A program made the translations under genes and the position numbers. Shown piece by piece: positions 32,215 through 40,519 of a stretch of 52,087 bases of DNA. A model generated the notes under the pieces. It had not been told where the DNA came from. It did no database searches and saw nothing but the letters and a program-made list of their open reading frames with translations. Source of the stretch: JBBDYH01 sp040901795 (lineage in GTDB: Bacteria; Planctomycetota; Planctomycetia; Pirellulales; JALHPA01); the NCBI GenBank assembly GCA_040901795.1, contig JBBDYH010000010.1, positions 1-52,087 on the forward strand, written 5' to 3'. How positions within the stretch are numbered: position 1 is the stretch's first letter; every line of letters starts with the position of its first letter.

Positions 32215-33447
32215 ATGAAACAAGTCGCCGGCGTTTATTTACCCGATGGCGAAGCGCACATGCCCGAGTACCTGAAGAACTCGGGGGGCGCCTATCAGCC
32301 GAAGCAGCTCAACCGCTCGCTGTTGTTCGTGACGAACTGGGAGCTGGCCATCGACATTGGCGCTCATGTCGGGACGTGGAGCAAGCACCTGGTGCAGAAG
32401 TTCCAGCGCGTGATCGCGTTTGAGCCAATGCCGCCCTTGCGCGCCTGCCTGGAGCGCAATGTCGTCTCCGATCGGTTGCAGGTCATCCCGATCGCGCTCG
32501 GTAACGAGCACGGGGCCGTCTCGTTCAACTACGAGGAAGGGCACACGGGCGCGACACACATCGATCGAGAGCGAGCGGGCCTGATTCCCATCGGCAAGCT
32601 CGATGACTTCAAGCTGACCGGAATCGGCTACATCAAGATCGACACCGAGGGTTTTGAGCTCAATGTCCTCGAAGGGGCGAGCGAAACGCTCGCAGCCAAC
32701 AAACCGATCATCATCGTCGAGGAGAAGCTGCACGGCGTGCGGCATTACGGGCAGAAGCCGTACGCGTCGATTGAGTTTCTGGAAAGCCTGGGCGCCGCGG
32801 TGCTCGACCGCGTGGTCGACGACTTCATCGTCGGCTGGCCCGATACGCCCGGCAAAGTAAATACGGTGCCGCCGACGCCCGTCGATCAGGAGCTGCCGCA
32901 CGTGGTCGCTCGGCATCAGGCGGGCGACACGCTGGGCGCCCGGATCGGCTACCGCAAAATGCTCCGCCAGCACCCGCGAAATTCCGAGTTGTTGAACATG
33001 CTGGCCATCGCCGAGATCCAGCTTGGAAACGTGCGGGTGGCGGTCGAGTGCGCCTTGCAAGCGGTCGAGAACGACCCGGCCGAGGCCCGCTATCAGAACA
33101 CACTGGGCACGTGCCTGTGGATGGGCGGGCGGACCGACGATGCGATCGATACGCTGCGGCGAGCGGTGCGCGTGAACCCGTCGCTCTGCGAGGCGTACGC
33201 CAACCTGGGGGAGATCCTCGAGATGAAGGGCGAAGCGGCCGAGGCGGCCGACTGTTACGCGCGGGCGATCGAGCTGAAGCCCAATTCGCCCAAGGTCCTT
33301 TGCCGGCTCGGCAAGCTGCATGTCGCCCACGGCTCGGCGCAGCAAGCCAGCGCGCTGTTCCGGCGGGCGCTCGGCTTTCAGCCAGAGAACAAAATGGCGC
33401 AGGAAGCGTTGGCGAAGTTGGAGGGGCAATTGCAAATTGCAAAATGA
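32215..33447 (+). CDS. FkbM-family methyltransferase fused to TPR repeats
   Basis: A 410-aa protein. Residues 40-205 are a FkbM-type SAM methyltransferase: AIDIGAHVGTWSKHLV, VIAFEPMPPLRACLERNV, and IKIDTEGFELNVLEGA. From about residue 225 to the end there are four to five tetratricopeptide repeats (for example YQNTLGTCLWMGGRTDDAID and AYANLGEILEMKGEAAEAAD). FkbM enzymes methylate hydroxyls of sugars and polyketides; the TPR part probably binds a protein partner or a glycoprotein acceptor. A tract of CACCACTCACCACT repeats lies immediately before its start codon. Confidence 0.88.
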   Translation: MKQVAGVYLPDGEAHMPEYLKNSGGAYQPKQLNRSLLFVTNWELAIDIGAHVGTWSKHLVQKFQRVIAFEPMPPLRACLERNVVSDRLQVIPIALGNEHGAVSFNYEEGHTGATHIDRERAGLIPIGKLDDFKLTGIGYIKIDTEGFELNVLEGASETLAANKPIIIVEEKLHGVRHYGQKPYASIEFLESLGAAVLDRVVDDFIVGWPDTPGKVNTVPPTPVDQELPHVVARHQAGDTLGARIGYRKMLRQHPRNSELLNMLAIAEIQLGNVRVAVECALQAVENDPAEARYQNTLGTCLWMGGRTDDAIDTLRRAVRVNPSLCEAYANLGEILEMKGEAAEAADCYARAIELKPNSPKVLCRLGKLHVAHGSAQQASALFRRALGFQPENKMAQEALAKLEGQLQIAK

Positions 33448-33486
33448 GAATTATCCCGCAGCAGATTTAGCGGATGAATTCTGTTT

Positions 33487-33725
33487 TAGCCACGGCTCCA
33501 CCGAGCTCGCCTCGGTGGACCGGTGTTTCGAAACCAGATTTACAGTGCGCCACTCAATTTCAACGCCCCCACGCAGCTCGCCTGCGTGGAGCGATGTTTA
33601 TCGCGATGCGTTCTCGTTGCCAAACATCGCTCCACCGTAACAAGCACGGTGGGGGCGGATCCAGGGTTTTGAGGGCACTCTGTCTGGGTGCAAAACAGCG
33701 CTCCACCCGGACGAGCCGGGTGGAG
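33487..33725. repeat. Cluster of short GCTCCACC/GGTGGAG hairpins
   Basis: Successive hairpins read CTCCACCGAGCTCGCCTCGG, CCCACGCAGCTCGCCTGCG, CATCGCTCCACCG...CGGTGGGGGCGG and CGCTCCACCC...GGGTGGAGGCGG. They fill most of the 337-bp gap between the FkbM-TPR gene and the next glycosyltransferase. No gene is seen. Confidence 0.75.
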
Positions 33726-33784
33726 GCGGATAAGCATCTGCCAATAGAGGGTTAATCGAATCCAGTCCGTACTGCTCACCATCC

Positions 33785-34813
33785 ATGCGCATCACCTGGC
33801 TTATCTCGTCCGCGGTATCGCTGGTCGCTGGTCGCTGGTATTCGCCGCTGGCGAGCTTGCGGTATCGCGTGCTCTCGCCCGCACGGTTTCTGCATGACGA
33901 GGGACATCAGAATCAATTCTTGCGGCTCGACCAGCAACCCGATCGCGACGAGGTCGCTCGCGCACTGCGGGCGGATGTCGTCGTGGTCTCGAAAGTGCTC
34001 GCGGGCGGCAGCGTGGACCTGGCCGAGCAAGCAACGAAGTTGGGCGCTCGCGTGGTCGTCGATCTGTGCGACGACCATTTTGATACGGCCCAGCTCGGTC
34101 CGGCCTATCAGAAACTATGTCGAATGGCCGACCGTGTCGTAGCGAGTACGACGGCGATGGCGCAGGTGATCGCCCGGCGAACTGGCGTCCAACCGACGAT
34201 CATCGACGACCCGTACGAAGGTCCGCCGGGCCGGCCGCGGTTCGAGCCATCGAGCGACGCGGCGAAATTGCTCTGGTTCGGTCACCCTGTGAATTTCGAT
34301 ACGTTGGCCGACATGGCGCCGCATCTCGGGGCACTGGCGCGCCGCAGTCCGCTTTCGCTGCACGTCGTGTCGGACCCGTCGAACAACGGCATTCGCGCTT
34401 TCGTGGAGCAAATCAACCAGCAGCACGGGCCGGGCCTGACGGCGCGATTCGTCGTTTGGAGTCCCGAAGCGACCTGGCAGGCGCTGGCCGATTGCGATCT
34501 GGTCGTGGTGCCTAGCTTGCCGGCTGCCAAAAAGCTGGTGAAAAGCCCCAATCGCGTGGTCGAGCCGCTGCGCGCCGGTCGATTCGTTGTTGCGTACCCG
34601 CTGCCGTCGTACGTCGAGTTAGGCGACTATGTTTGGTTGGGCGAGAACATGGCCGCGGGTGTCGAATGGGCCTTGGGGAACGGCGCGGAGGTGCGGCGGC
34701 GAATCGAAGCCGGGCAGGCGCACATCGAGCGCCGCTTCGACCCGCTGGCAATCGGCCGCGTGTGGGAAGCGGTATTGCTCCAGACCGTCGAGTGCGAACG
34801 CCAGGCGGCATAG
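33785..34813 (+). CDS. Glycosyltransferase, GT-B type
   Basis: A 342-aa protein. VVVDLCDDHFDTAQLG and DRVVASTTAMAQVIARRTG resemble the N-terminal half of GT-B enzymes that act on surface sugars, KLLWFGHPVNFDTLADMAPHL opens the second half, and CDLVVVPSLPAAKKLVKSPNRVVEPLRAGRFVVAYPLP is the donor-binding region with its conserved Pro and Glu. The nearest family would be GT4-like, but the fit is loose. It ends the sugar island; a family A repeat starts three bases after its stop codon. Confidence 0.78.
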   Translation: MRITWLISSAVSLVAGRWYSPLASLRYRVLSPARFLHDEGHQNQFLRLDQQPDRDEVARALRADVVVVSKVLAGGSVDLAEQATKLGARVVVDLCDDHFDTAQLGPAYQKLCRMADRVVASTTAMAQVIARRTGVQPTIIDDPYEGPPGRPRFEPSSDAAKLLWFGHPVNFDTLADMAPHLGALARRSPLSLHVVSDPSNNGIRAFVEQINQQHGPGLTARFVVWSPEATWQALADCDLVVVPSLPAAKKLVKSPNRVVEPLRAGRFVVAYPLPSYVELGDYVWLGENMAAGVEWALGNGAEVRRRIEAGQAHIERRFDPLAIGRVWEAVLLQTVECERQAA

Positions 34814-34816
34814 TCG

Positions 34817-34918
34817 TATGGAGTGCGGCGAGTTCTCGCCGCTTTCTTTTTCAAGCACCCGTTGCAATGTCAAGCGGGATTGAAATCCAAAGCGGTGACG
34901 AGTCACCGCACTCCAAAG
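34817..34918. repeat. Family A inverted-terminus repeat (copy 3)
   Basis: TATGGAGTGCGGCGAGTTCT at the left, AAAGCGGTGACGAGTCACCG then CACTCC at the right. The left arm alone forms a hairpin (GCGGCGAG...CTCGCCGC). Confidence 0.85.
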
Positions 34919-34924
34919 GAACAG

Positions 34925-34950
34925 AACGGCACACGGAGTGTGCCTGCTAC
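34925..34950. repeat. GGCACACGGAGTGTGCC hairpin abutting the flgL stop codon
   Basis: A perfect 7-bp stem, GGCACAC-GGA-GTGTGCC, inside the dispersed-type sequence AACGGCACACGGAGTGTGCC. It ends one base before the flgL TAA (34952-34954) and might help end the flagellar transcript; there is no long T run. Confidence 0.7.
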
Positions 34951-34951
34951 A

Positions 34952-37594
34952 TTACAGAAAATCCAGCAGCGTCAGCCGCGAGAGCTGGGCGGTCATTTGC
35001 AGCGAAGCCTGCAGCGACGCCTGCCGCGTAAGGAGGTTCGAGATGGCGGTCGCGAAATCGACCTCGATCTCATCCGCCAAGGCGCTCTCCAGGTTAATCG
35101 TCTCGTCGGCAAGCCGCGTCTGCAACACCTCGACGCCTTGCTGCCGCGCGCCGATCTCCGCACGCACGAAGTTGACGTTCGTCAGATCGGTTTCGACCAA
35201 GGCGACCGCCCGATCGGTTTGCACTTCGTCGTTGGCCCGCAATGCATTCCGTAACCGGATCAGCGAATTGAAAACGCCTTTGACTTCTTGCGGGTTGGTG
35301 TCGCGGCCGGTGAGCACTTGCGACGTGCCGCCGGCGGTGGTGAGTGCCGCCGGCGGGGGAAGAGCGCCGATCAGCCCCGAACCGTCGTTGGCGGGATCGA
35401 CCGATGTGTCCAGTGTAGCCTCGAACGTCCCTTCTGCAGTTACCAGAGCAGCGATTGCGCCGGCGGTGCTGGACGCCGAGTGATAATGGATTGTAAGCGT
35501 GTTGGTTACAGGATCGAAGGGTTCGACGCTCTCTAAACCGACAGCAGCATCATCAAGGAACTCAATCTGCACCCCATTCCTCTGCGGCCCCGACAGGTTG
35601 GCCGTAAAGAGAATGTCGTTGTTGACGCCGCCGGGCGTGAGCGTCGCCGTGGCCGAAGCGGCGGGCGAGGTCGTCACCGACGACTGACCCACGGGGATCA
35701 ATCCCAGGTCTTCGGCCGCCTGGCTGTTATTGACCTTGAGCACGGTCAACTGGCCATTAGCCAGGCCATCGTCAACCAGCTCGATGCCATTGCCATCGAC
35801 CGCCAGCCGGGCGACTACGCGCGTGGCTGCGAGCTGGTTATCAGGATGGTTGTTGATCAGGTTGATCACGTCGCCGACGCTGGCCGGCGGCGAGGAAGCG
35901 GGCGACAAATCGAACCGCAGATCGACGCCGTCCTTGCGACGGATGATGAAGTCGTCGCCCGTCTCGTTGGGATGAATCCCCAGTCCGTGGTTGAGATCGG
36001 CGAGCTTGGTGGCCGCGGTGAACGAACGCAGTCCCAAGTGCGTCGCCGTGTCGCCGCCGTTCTCGCCGATGGCGAAATCGGCCCCGCTCAGCCGCGAGCG
36101 GATGCTGATCGTGCGGCCGTCGGCGTTGAGCTGCGCCAGCACGTCGGCCTCGGAGCCATTGAGCGTATTGAGCAGATCCTCGACCGTCACGGCCGCGCTC
36201 AGATCGATCGTGTGGACCACGTCGCCATTGAGAATTTGCAGACCCGACGTCTGATCGAACTCAACGCCGCTGCCGTGGGCAGTCGTTCCGGTTGTACTCG
36301 TCACAACTGTGCCACTGCCGTCATTCTCGGGATCGAGAGTTGTGTCGAGCGTGACGGTGAAGTTCGCATTGAAGCCGGCATGCGCGTTCAACGCATCCCT
36401 CACCTGAATGCCCGTGCTAGCGCCGCTGTCGATCTCGACCTCAAACGAGGTTGGACCCGTCGGGTTGACCACGACGCCGCTTGACGGCACGTTGTCGACA
36501 AACGTAATCGTGTATCCATTGAGCGCCGCCCCCCGTGTGATGGCTTCAATCCTCAGCGAATTGTCCCCGCCCGCCGAGTCCAACAGCGCGTATGACCGTG
36601 CGCCAAACGCATCGCTCAGCCGCGTCGTAAGCTGCAACCGCGGATCAAGATTGCCGCCCACAATCGGTCCTGTGCCGACAAAGCTTTCCGCCAAAATGCC
36701 CAGGTCCCGCGCCGAAGTGCCGCCGCCGACTTCCTTGATGCGCAGATTGCCGCCGACGGCCGCATCGAGCGACAACGTAAGGCCCGTCGGCGTGATCTCC
36801 ACCGTCAGCGTCCGGCCCGTCGGCGGGTTGGCTTCGATCAACGCCACGACGTCGCCCAGCGTATGCGCGGTGTTCAGGTCGATGATGCTTGAATTCGTGC
36901 CGTCGGAGATCTCGATGCTCCCCACGCTCACGCCGTTGCCGTTGTTCAAGTCGGAGAGCTTGGTCTGGGCCGTCAGGACCGGGTTCAGATCAGTTGTCCC
37001 CACGACTGCTTTGGAGAGAGCACCGAACCCCTCATCGCCGGTTACGTTCGTGTTGACCAGGAGATCGATGTCGCCGTAACTTTGCAGATGGTTTTCGTTG
37101 CCGTTGTAGCGGATATAGTTGCCGCGCTGTTCGAAGGGCAACTGTGCGGTGCGGGAACCGGCGAACAGGTAGCGGCCCGCAGACACTTGATTGGCGGTGT
37201 TCAGCAAATCCTGCAGCGCCCCGTCAAGCTCCAGCGCCACGGCTTCTCGTTCCGTGTCGGTGGCCACCGCTCCCGTCACACCCAGCGCGCCGGCTCGCGC
37301 CTTGGCAAGTTCGCCGGAGATACCGGAAAGCGCTTCATCGGTGGCAACGAGAAAGCTTTGATTGATCCGTAAGTTGGTGCCGATCTGCTGCTTTTGCTCC
37401 AACAGCCGCTGCAGGGTGACGCCGCGGAGACCGGCCGGGGCGTCTTCGCTCAAAACCTGAATCCGCCGGCCGGTAGCGATCTGCTGCTGCAGACGCAGCA
37501 CGTCGATCTGGTCGCTCTGCAACTGGCTGAGCAGCCGCTGTTGCGCCAGCGTATCGCTGACACGCGTCGTCGGGATGGGGGTGATGCGGGGCAT
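34952..37594 (-). CDS. flgL: Hook-filament junction protein FlgL, enlarged
   Basis: An 880-aa protein, against about 300 aa in enteric bacteria. Residues 1-200 are the FlgL N-terminal region (RRIQVLSEDAPAGLRG, ELDGALQDLLNTANQVSAGRYLFAGSRT), and 765-880 the C-terminal helices (LIRLRNALRANDEVQTDRAV, EIEVDFATAISNLLTRQASL). In between are hook-IN-like units at about 208-300, 451-523 and 524-633, a type usually found in FliD, and two copies of the module shared with FliD and flagellin at about 345-443 and 658-757. FlgL links the FlgK zone to the filament. The last gene of the operon. No Shine-Dalgarno sequence is visible. Confidence 0.92.
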   Translation of the reverse strand: MPRITPIPTTRVSDTLAQQRLLSQLQSDQIDVLRLQQQIATGRRIQVLSEDAPAGLRGVTLQRLLEQKQQIGTNLRINQSFLVATDEALSGISGELAKARAGALGVTGAVATDTEREAVALELDGALQDLLNTANQVSAGRYLFAGSRTAQLPFEQRGNYIRYNGNENHLQSYGDIDLLVNTNVTGDEGFGALSKAVVGTTDLNPVLTAQTKLSDLNNGNGVSVGSIEISDGTNSSIIDLNTAHTLGDVVALIEANPPTGRTLTVEITPTGLTLSLDAAVGGNLRIKEVGGGTSARDLGILAESFVGTGPIVGGNLDPRLQLTTRLSDAFGARSYALLDSAGGDNSLRIEAITRGAALNGYTITFVDNVPSSGVVVNPTGPTSFEVEIDSGASTGIQVRDALNAHAGFNANFTVTLDTTLDPENDGSGTVVTSTTGTTAHGSGVEFDQTSGLQILNGDVVHTIDLSAAVTVEDLLNTLNGSEADVLAQLNADGRTISIRSRLSGADFAIGENGGDTATHLGLRSFTAATKLADLNHGLGIHPNETGDDFIIRRKDGVDLRFDLSPASSPPASVGDVINLINNHPDNQLAATRVVARLAVDGNGIELVDDGLANGQLTVLKVNNSQAAEDLGLIPVGQSSVTTSPAASATATLTPGGVNNDILFTANLSGPQRNGVQIEFLDDAAVGLESVEPFDPVTNTLTIHYHSASSTAGAIAALVTAEGTFEATLDTSVDPANDGSGLIGALPPPAALTTAGGTSQVLTGRDTNPQEVKGVFNSLIRLRNALRANDEVQTDRAVALVETDLTNVNFVRAEIGARQQGVEVLQTRLADETINLESALADEIEVDFATAISNLLTRQASLQASLQMTAQLSRLTLLDFL

Positions 37595-37607
37595 GGATTA
37601 GGGGAGA

Positions 37608-37692
37608 AGAGGCCAATGGGGAATGATAGGAATGGGGAATGGGGAATGAGATCCGCTTGCGATTCCCCATTCCCCATTCCCACATTCCGCAT
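37608..37692. repeat. GGGGAAT/ATTCCCC low-complexity inverted tract
   Basis: Copies of AATGGGGAATG face copies of CATTCCCCATTCCC. The same material recurs at 40479-40518, where it forms the leader of the rod-protein gene. Confidence 0.75.
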
Positions 37693-37728
37693 TTCTGACC
37701 ACTGATTTCGTCATTCGGGGCTTTTGAT

Positions 37729-39426
37729 CTAAAGCGCAACCAGCACTTGCAGCAGCTCATCCAGCGTGGCGATGTATTTGGCCGAGGCCTGGAACGAGCG
37801 CTGGTAGCGGAGCATGCGGAGAATTTCTTCATCGATGCTCACCCCGCTGATCGCCGCGCTCTGGCCGCGCAACTGGTCCTCGAACACCCGCGCTCCTTCG
37901 GCGACGGCGTGCGCAACGCTGGATCCTTGTGCGACGTTCGCCGTCATCCGCTCGTACAGCCCGTATAACGTCAGGCCGTTTTCCGAGTCGAGCGCCTGTT
38001 GCGCGAAGCCGGCAAGCTCGACGGCAATCTCGTTGTCTAGGTCCACACCATTGCGGCTGGCGGCGAACTTTTGCGAGTCGTCGGCGACCGCGCTGTTGAT
38101 GCCGATGCTTCGCGCGTCGTCCCCAGTAAAGAACGTGTTGATGCCCAAGGCGGTAAGGACGCCGCTGGTGTCATTGGCAAACGCAAAATCCAGATCGGTC
38201 GAGTCGCTCGTAATCGTCAGTTGATTGCTGCTGTTGATGCTGGCACTAATCCCGTCCACGGCATCGATCGCCGCCGCCAGATCCGCCAGCGTGACATCTC
38301 CATCCAGCCCGTTGAGATCCACCGGGATGTCGTTGGTTTCCGTCAGCCCTGTCGTTGTGTTATGCACCAGGATCTGAAATGAGCCATTCGTAGGTGTGAA
38401 CGACAGCCCGGCGGCGTCGAGCGCGGCAGTGGTCGAGTCCACCGACGATTCGCTAGTGATCGACTGAAAACCGGTCCGACCCTGGCCCGACGAGTAAACA
38501 CGGTTGAACTCGTAAACCAGCGCGCTGGCAAAGTTATCGAGCTCATCCAGAAACCCGCCGAGCACCTCGTCGCGGCTCTTGATCAGCCCTGCGACTTCGC
38601 CCCCGGTGATTTGCAACAGCGAATCCGACTCTTCCAAGCGCAGCTCGAACACCTGCAACCCGCGGTCACTGTATTCCGTGGCCTTGACCGAGCGGGAAAT
38701 CCCGTCCAATACGAGGTAATCACCGCCGAGGAAGACCGAAGCAGTGCCGTTTTCCTGTTCCTGGACGCTGATGTCGACCAGCTTTGCCAGGTTGGTGAGG
38801 GCGGTTTGACGTTGATCGCGCAGGCCGACGGCTTCACTGGCCGAGGTGTCGCTTCCTTCGGCTTCCGCGATGCGGATGTTGAGCACCCGGACCTCTTCGA
38901 TCAACCGGTTGATGTCGCCTACCGAGTTCTCGACGCGCTGGTTCAAGTCCGAGCGCACCTGTCCCACGTGGCCGGCTAACCGATTGACGTTCCGGGCCAG
39001 GTTGCCACCATGCAGAATGACGAAGTTCCGCGCGACGGAACTCTCGGGCTCGTCGGCCAAATCATGAAGGGCGTTGAAGAATTGCGTCAACGCGGTGCTG
39101 AGATCGGTTACGCCCAATTCGGCATACCGCGTCTCAAGCTCCAGATAGGTTTGTTCTTCGACTTCGACGCCCGAGCGTTCGCTGGTGGCGCCGCGGAGCC
39201 GCTCCTCCAGGAACCGATCGACCTTTTGGACAATCGCCGTGACTTCGACGCCCAGGCCCAGCAGCAGCCGGCCGAGGCGCTGCGTCGGCGCCGGGCTGAA
39301 GATCGCCTCCTCGCGGATGTAGCCGGGCGTGTTGGCGTTGGCAATGTTTTGCCCCGCCACCTGCAAGCCGATTTGATTGGCTCGCAGGGCGTTGTTGGCC
39401 AGTTGGATCGAACCGAAGAGCGACAT
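37729..39426 (-). CDS. flgK: Hook-filament junction protein FlgK
   Basis: A 565-aa protein, the usual length. The N-terminal LANNALRANQIGLQVAGQNI and ANANTPGYIREEAIF form the axial-family motif; TALTQFFNALHDLADEPESS and DELDNFASALVYEFNRVYSS are FlgK-specific, and the C-terminus (ISGVSIDEEILRMLRYQRSF then QASAKYIATLDELLQVL) is the conserved heptad helix. Unlike FlgL, flagellin and FliD, it lacks the shared inserted modules. FlgN, its chaperone, is encoded just upstream. Confidence 0.95.
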   Translation of the reverse strand: MSLFGSIQLANNALRANQIGLQVAGQNIANANTPGYIREEAIFSPAPTQRLGRLLLGLGVEVTAIVQKVDRFLEERLRGATSERSGVEVEEQTYLELETRYAELGVTDLSTALTQFFNALHDLADEPESSVARNFVILHGGNLARNVNRLAGHVGQVRSDLNQRVENSVGDINRLIEEVRVLNIRIAEAEGSDTSASEAVGLRDQRQTALTNLAKLVDISVQEQENGTASVFLGGDYLVLDGISRSVKATEYSDRGLQVFELRLEESDSLLQITGGEVAGLIKSRDEVLGGFLDELDNFASALVYEFNRVYSSGQGRTGFQSITSESSVDSTTAALDAAGLSFTPTNGSFQILVHNTTTGLTETNDIPVDLNGLDGDVTLADLAAAIDAVDGISASINSSNQLTITSDSTDLDFAFANDTSGVLTALGINTFFTGDDARSIGINSAVADDSQKFAASRNGVDLDNEIAVELAGFAQQALDSENGLTLYGLYERMTANVAQGSSVAHAVAEGARVFEDQLRGQSAAISGVSIDEEILRMLRYQRSFQASAKYIATLDELLQVLVAL

Positions 39427-39441
39427 GGAAACGTACCGTCG

Positions 39442-39566
39442 TCTGTAGAGAACCCCCTCCGTGGCGTACCTCTGTAGGGAACGCCCTCCGTGGCGTTCCG
39501 GAAGCGCCGGTCGACGTCGGGACGTTCACTCGCCCAACGGAACGGCACAGAGGCCGTTCCCTACAG
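39442..39566. repeat. Family C CTGTAGGGAACGCC repeat (copy 2, double left arm)
   Basis: The left arm occurs twice, once degenerate (CTGTAGAGAACCCCCTCCG at 39442) and once intact (CTGTAGGGAACGCCCTCCG at 39472). The right arm ends GGCCGTTCCCTACAG. It fills the gap between flgN and flgK. Confidence 0.8.
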
Positions 39567-39584
39567 AACCGATCGGCGATGTGA

Positions 39585-40082
39585 TCAGCCGACCTGGTTC
39601 AGTAGCGCGCCTGTCGAAGCCACGGCCTCTCTTCCATATGTCGGCTGCAAACGGCCGCCAGTGGCGATAATCTCTAGCAGTTGCGAAAGATGAATCAGCG
39701 TTCGCTGTGCTATCACCCAGTTGGTGAGGCTCTCGTGTTGAAGTGCGCGGGCGCGGCGAGATGCTTCGTCCAGTTGCGGCGCAAGCTGGCGATGTTGAGC
39801 AGGCGAAAGCGACTGGGCAAGGATGCGAAGATTCGGTGCCGGGCGGCCTTCGTCGGCCGCGCGTGATAGCAGCTTAAGCCGGCGGTCCAGGCAATGTTGC
39901 AACCGGCCGACGAGCTGTTCTTCGCGCTCGTTGATCGCCGTCAGGCTATCGCCATCGGCCTGCATCAACACCGCCCGCTTCTCGGCCAGGGCGCCGAGCA
40001 TGTCGGTTTGCACCGCGGACAGCTCACCGAGCAAATCGGCGAACTCCTCTTCCCAAGAATGATCGGGCGCTTGATCGTCCAT
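39585..40082 (-). CDS. flgN: FlgN-like export chaperone
   Basis: A 165-aa all-helical protein. The first helix FADLLGELSAVQTDMLGALAEKRAVLMQAD and the repeated charged heptads match FlgN, the cytosolic chaperone of FlgK and FlgL. The sequence identity is low, so the assignment rests on length, helical pattern and its position directly before flgK and flgL. Confidence 0.75.
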   Translation of the reverse strand: MDDQAPDHSWEEEFADLLGELSAVQTDMLGALAEKRAVLMQADGDSLTAINEREEQLVGRLQHCLDRRLKLLSRAADEGRPAPNLRILAQSLSPAQHRQLAPQLDEASRRARALQHESLTNWVIAQRTLIHLSQLLEIIATGGRLQPTYGREAVASTGALLNQVG

Positions 40083-40158
40083 GCTTGCATCCTGATGTGA
40101 TTCCGCCGTCTTTCGATGCGCGTTAGTCGCCGTGCCGGCGACTGCTAAACGGATCCGC

Positions 40159-40479
40159 CTACTGCCTACTCAACTGAAACAGTTCGAACATCGGCCCGGT
40201 GAATTGATCGGCCGTTGCTTCAGCCATCTTGTCGGCGAGAATCTGATTCAATTGACCGCGAAACATCTCCTCAGCCTGGCCACCATGAAAATAGGCCGGC
40301 TTGCCGACGGTCTTTTGCATGGCGCCGAGCATTTGTCGGAAGAACGTGCCGCCGACAAAGCGGTCGAACGCCTCGCGCTCGCTAAGTTGATCCTCGCTCG
40401 GTGCGGCGGGCTCCGCGCCGCCGGCAATCTGCGCCGGCGACAAACTGTTAAGCGTGCTGAAGTTCGGGCTGATGTTCAT
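40159..40479 (-). CDS. flgJ: Rod-binding protein, FlgJ N-terminal domain only
   Basis: A 106-aa protein. REAFDRFVGGTFFRQMLGAMQKTV and YFHGGQAEEMFRGQLNQILAD are the rod-binding domain of FlgJ; the C-terminal muramidase domain of enteric FlgJ is absent, as in many bacteria. I start it at ATG 40479 (MNISPNFSTL); the frame extends 16 codons further up into the GGGGAAT repeat, which also supplies the only purine-rich ribosome-binding sequence (GGGGAATGAC). It acts in the periplasm during rod assembly. Confidence 0.85.
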   Translation of the reverse strand: MNISPNFSTLNSLSPAQIAGGAEPAAPSEDQLSEREAFDRFVGGTFFRQMLGAMQKTVGKPAYFHGGQAEEMFRGQLNQILADKMAEATADQFTGPMFELFQLSRQ

Positions 40480-40519
40480 GTCATTCCCCATTCCCCATTC
40501 CCGCATTCCCCATTCCGGC

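Noticed and set aside
32239..33435. A 398-aa minus-strand frame opposite the FkbM-TPR gene
   Set aside because: The plus strand has clear methyltransferase and TPR motifs, and the opposite frame has none.
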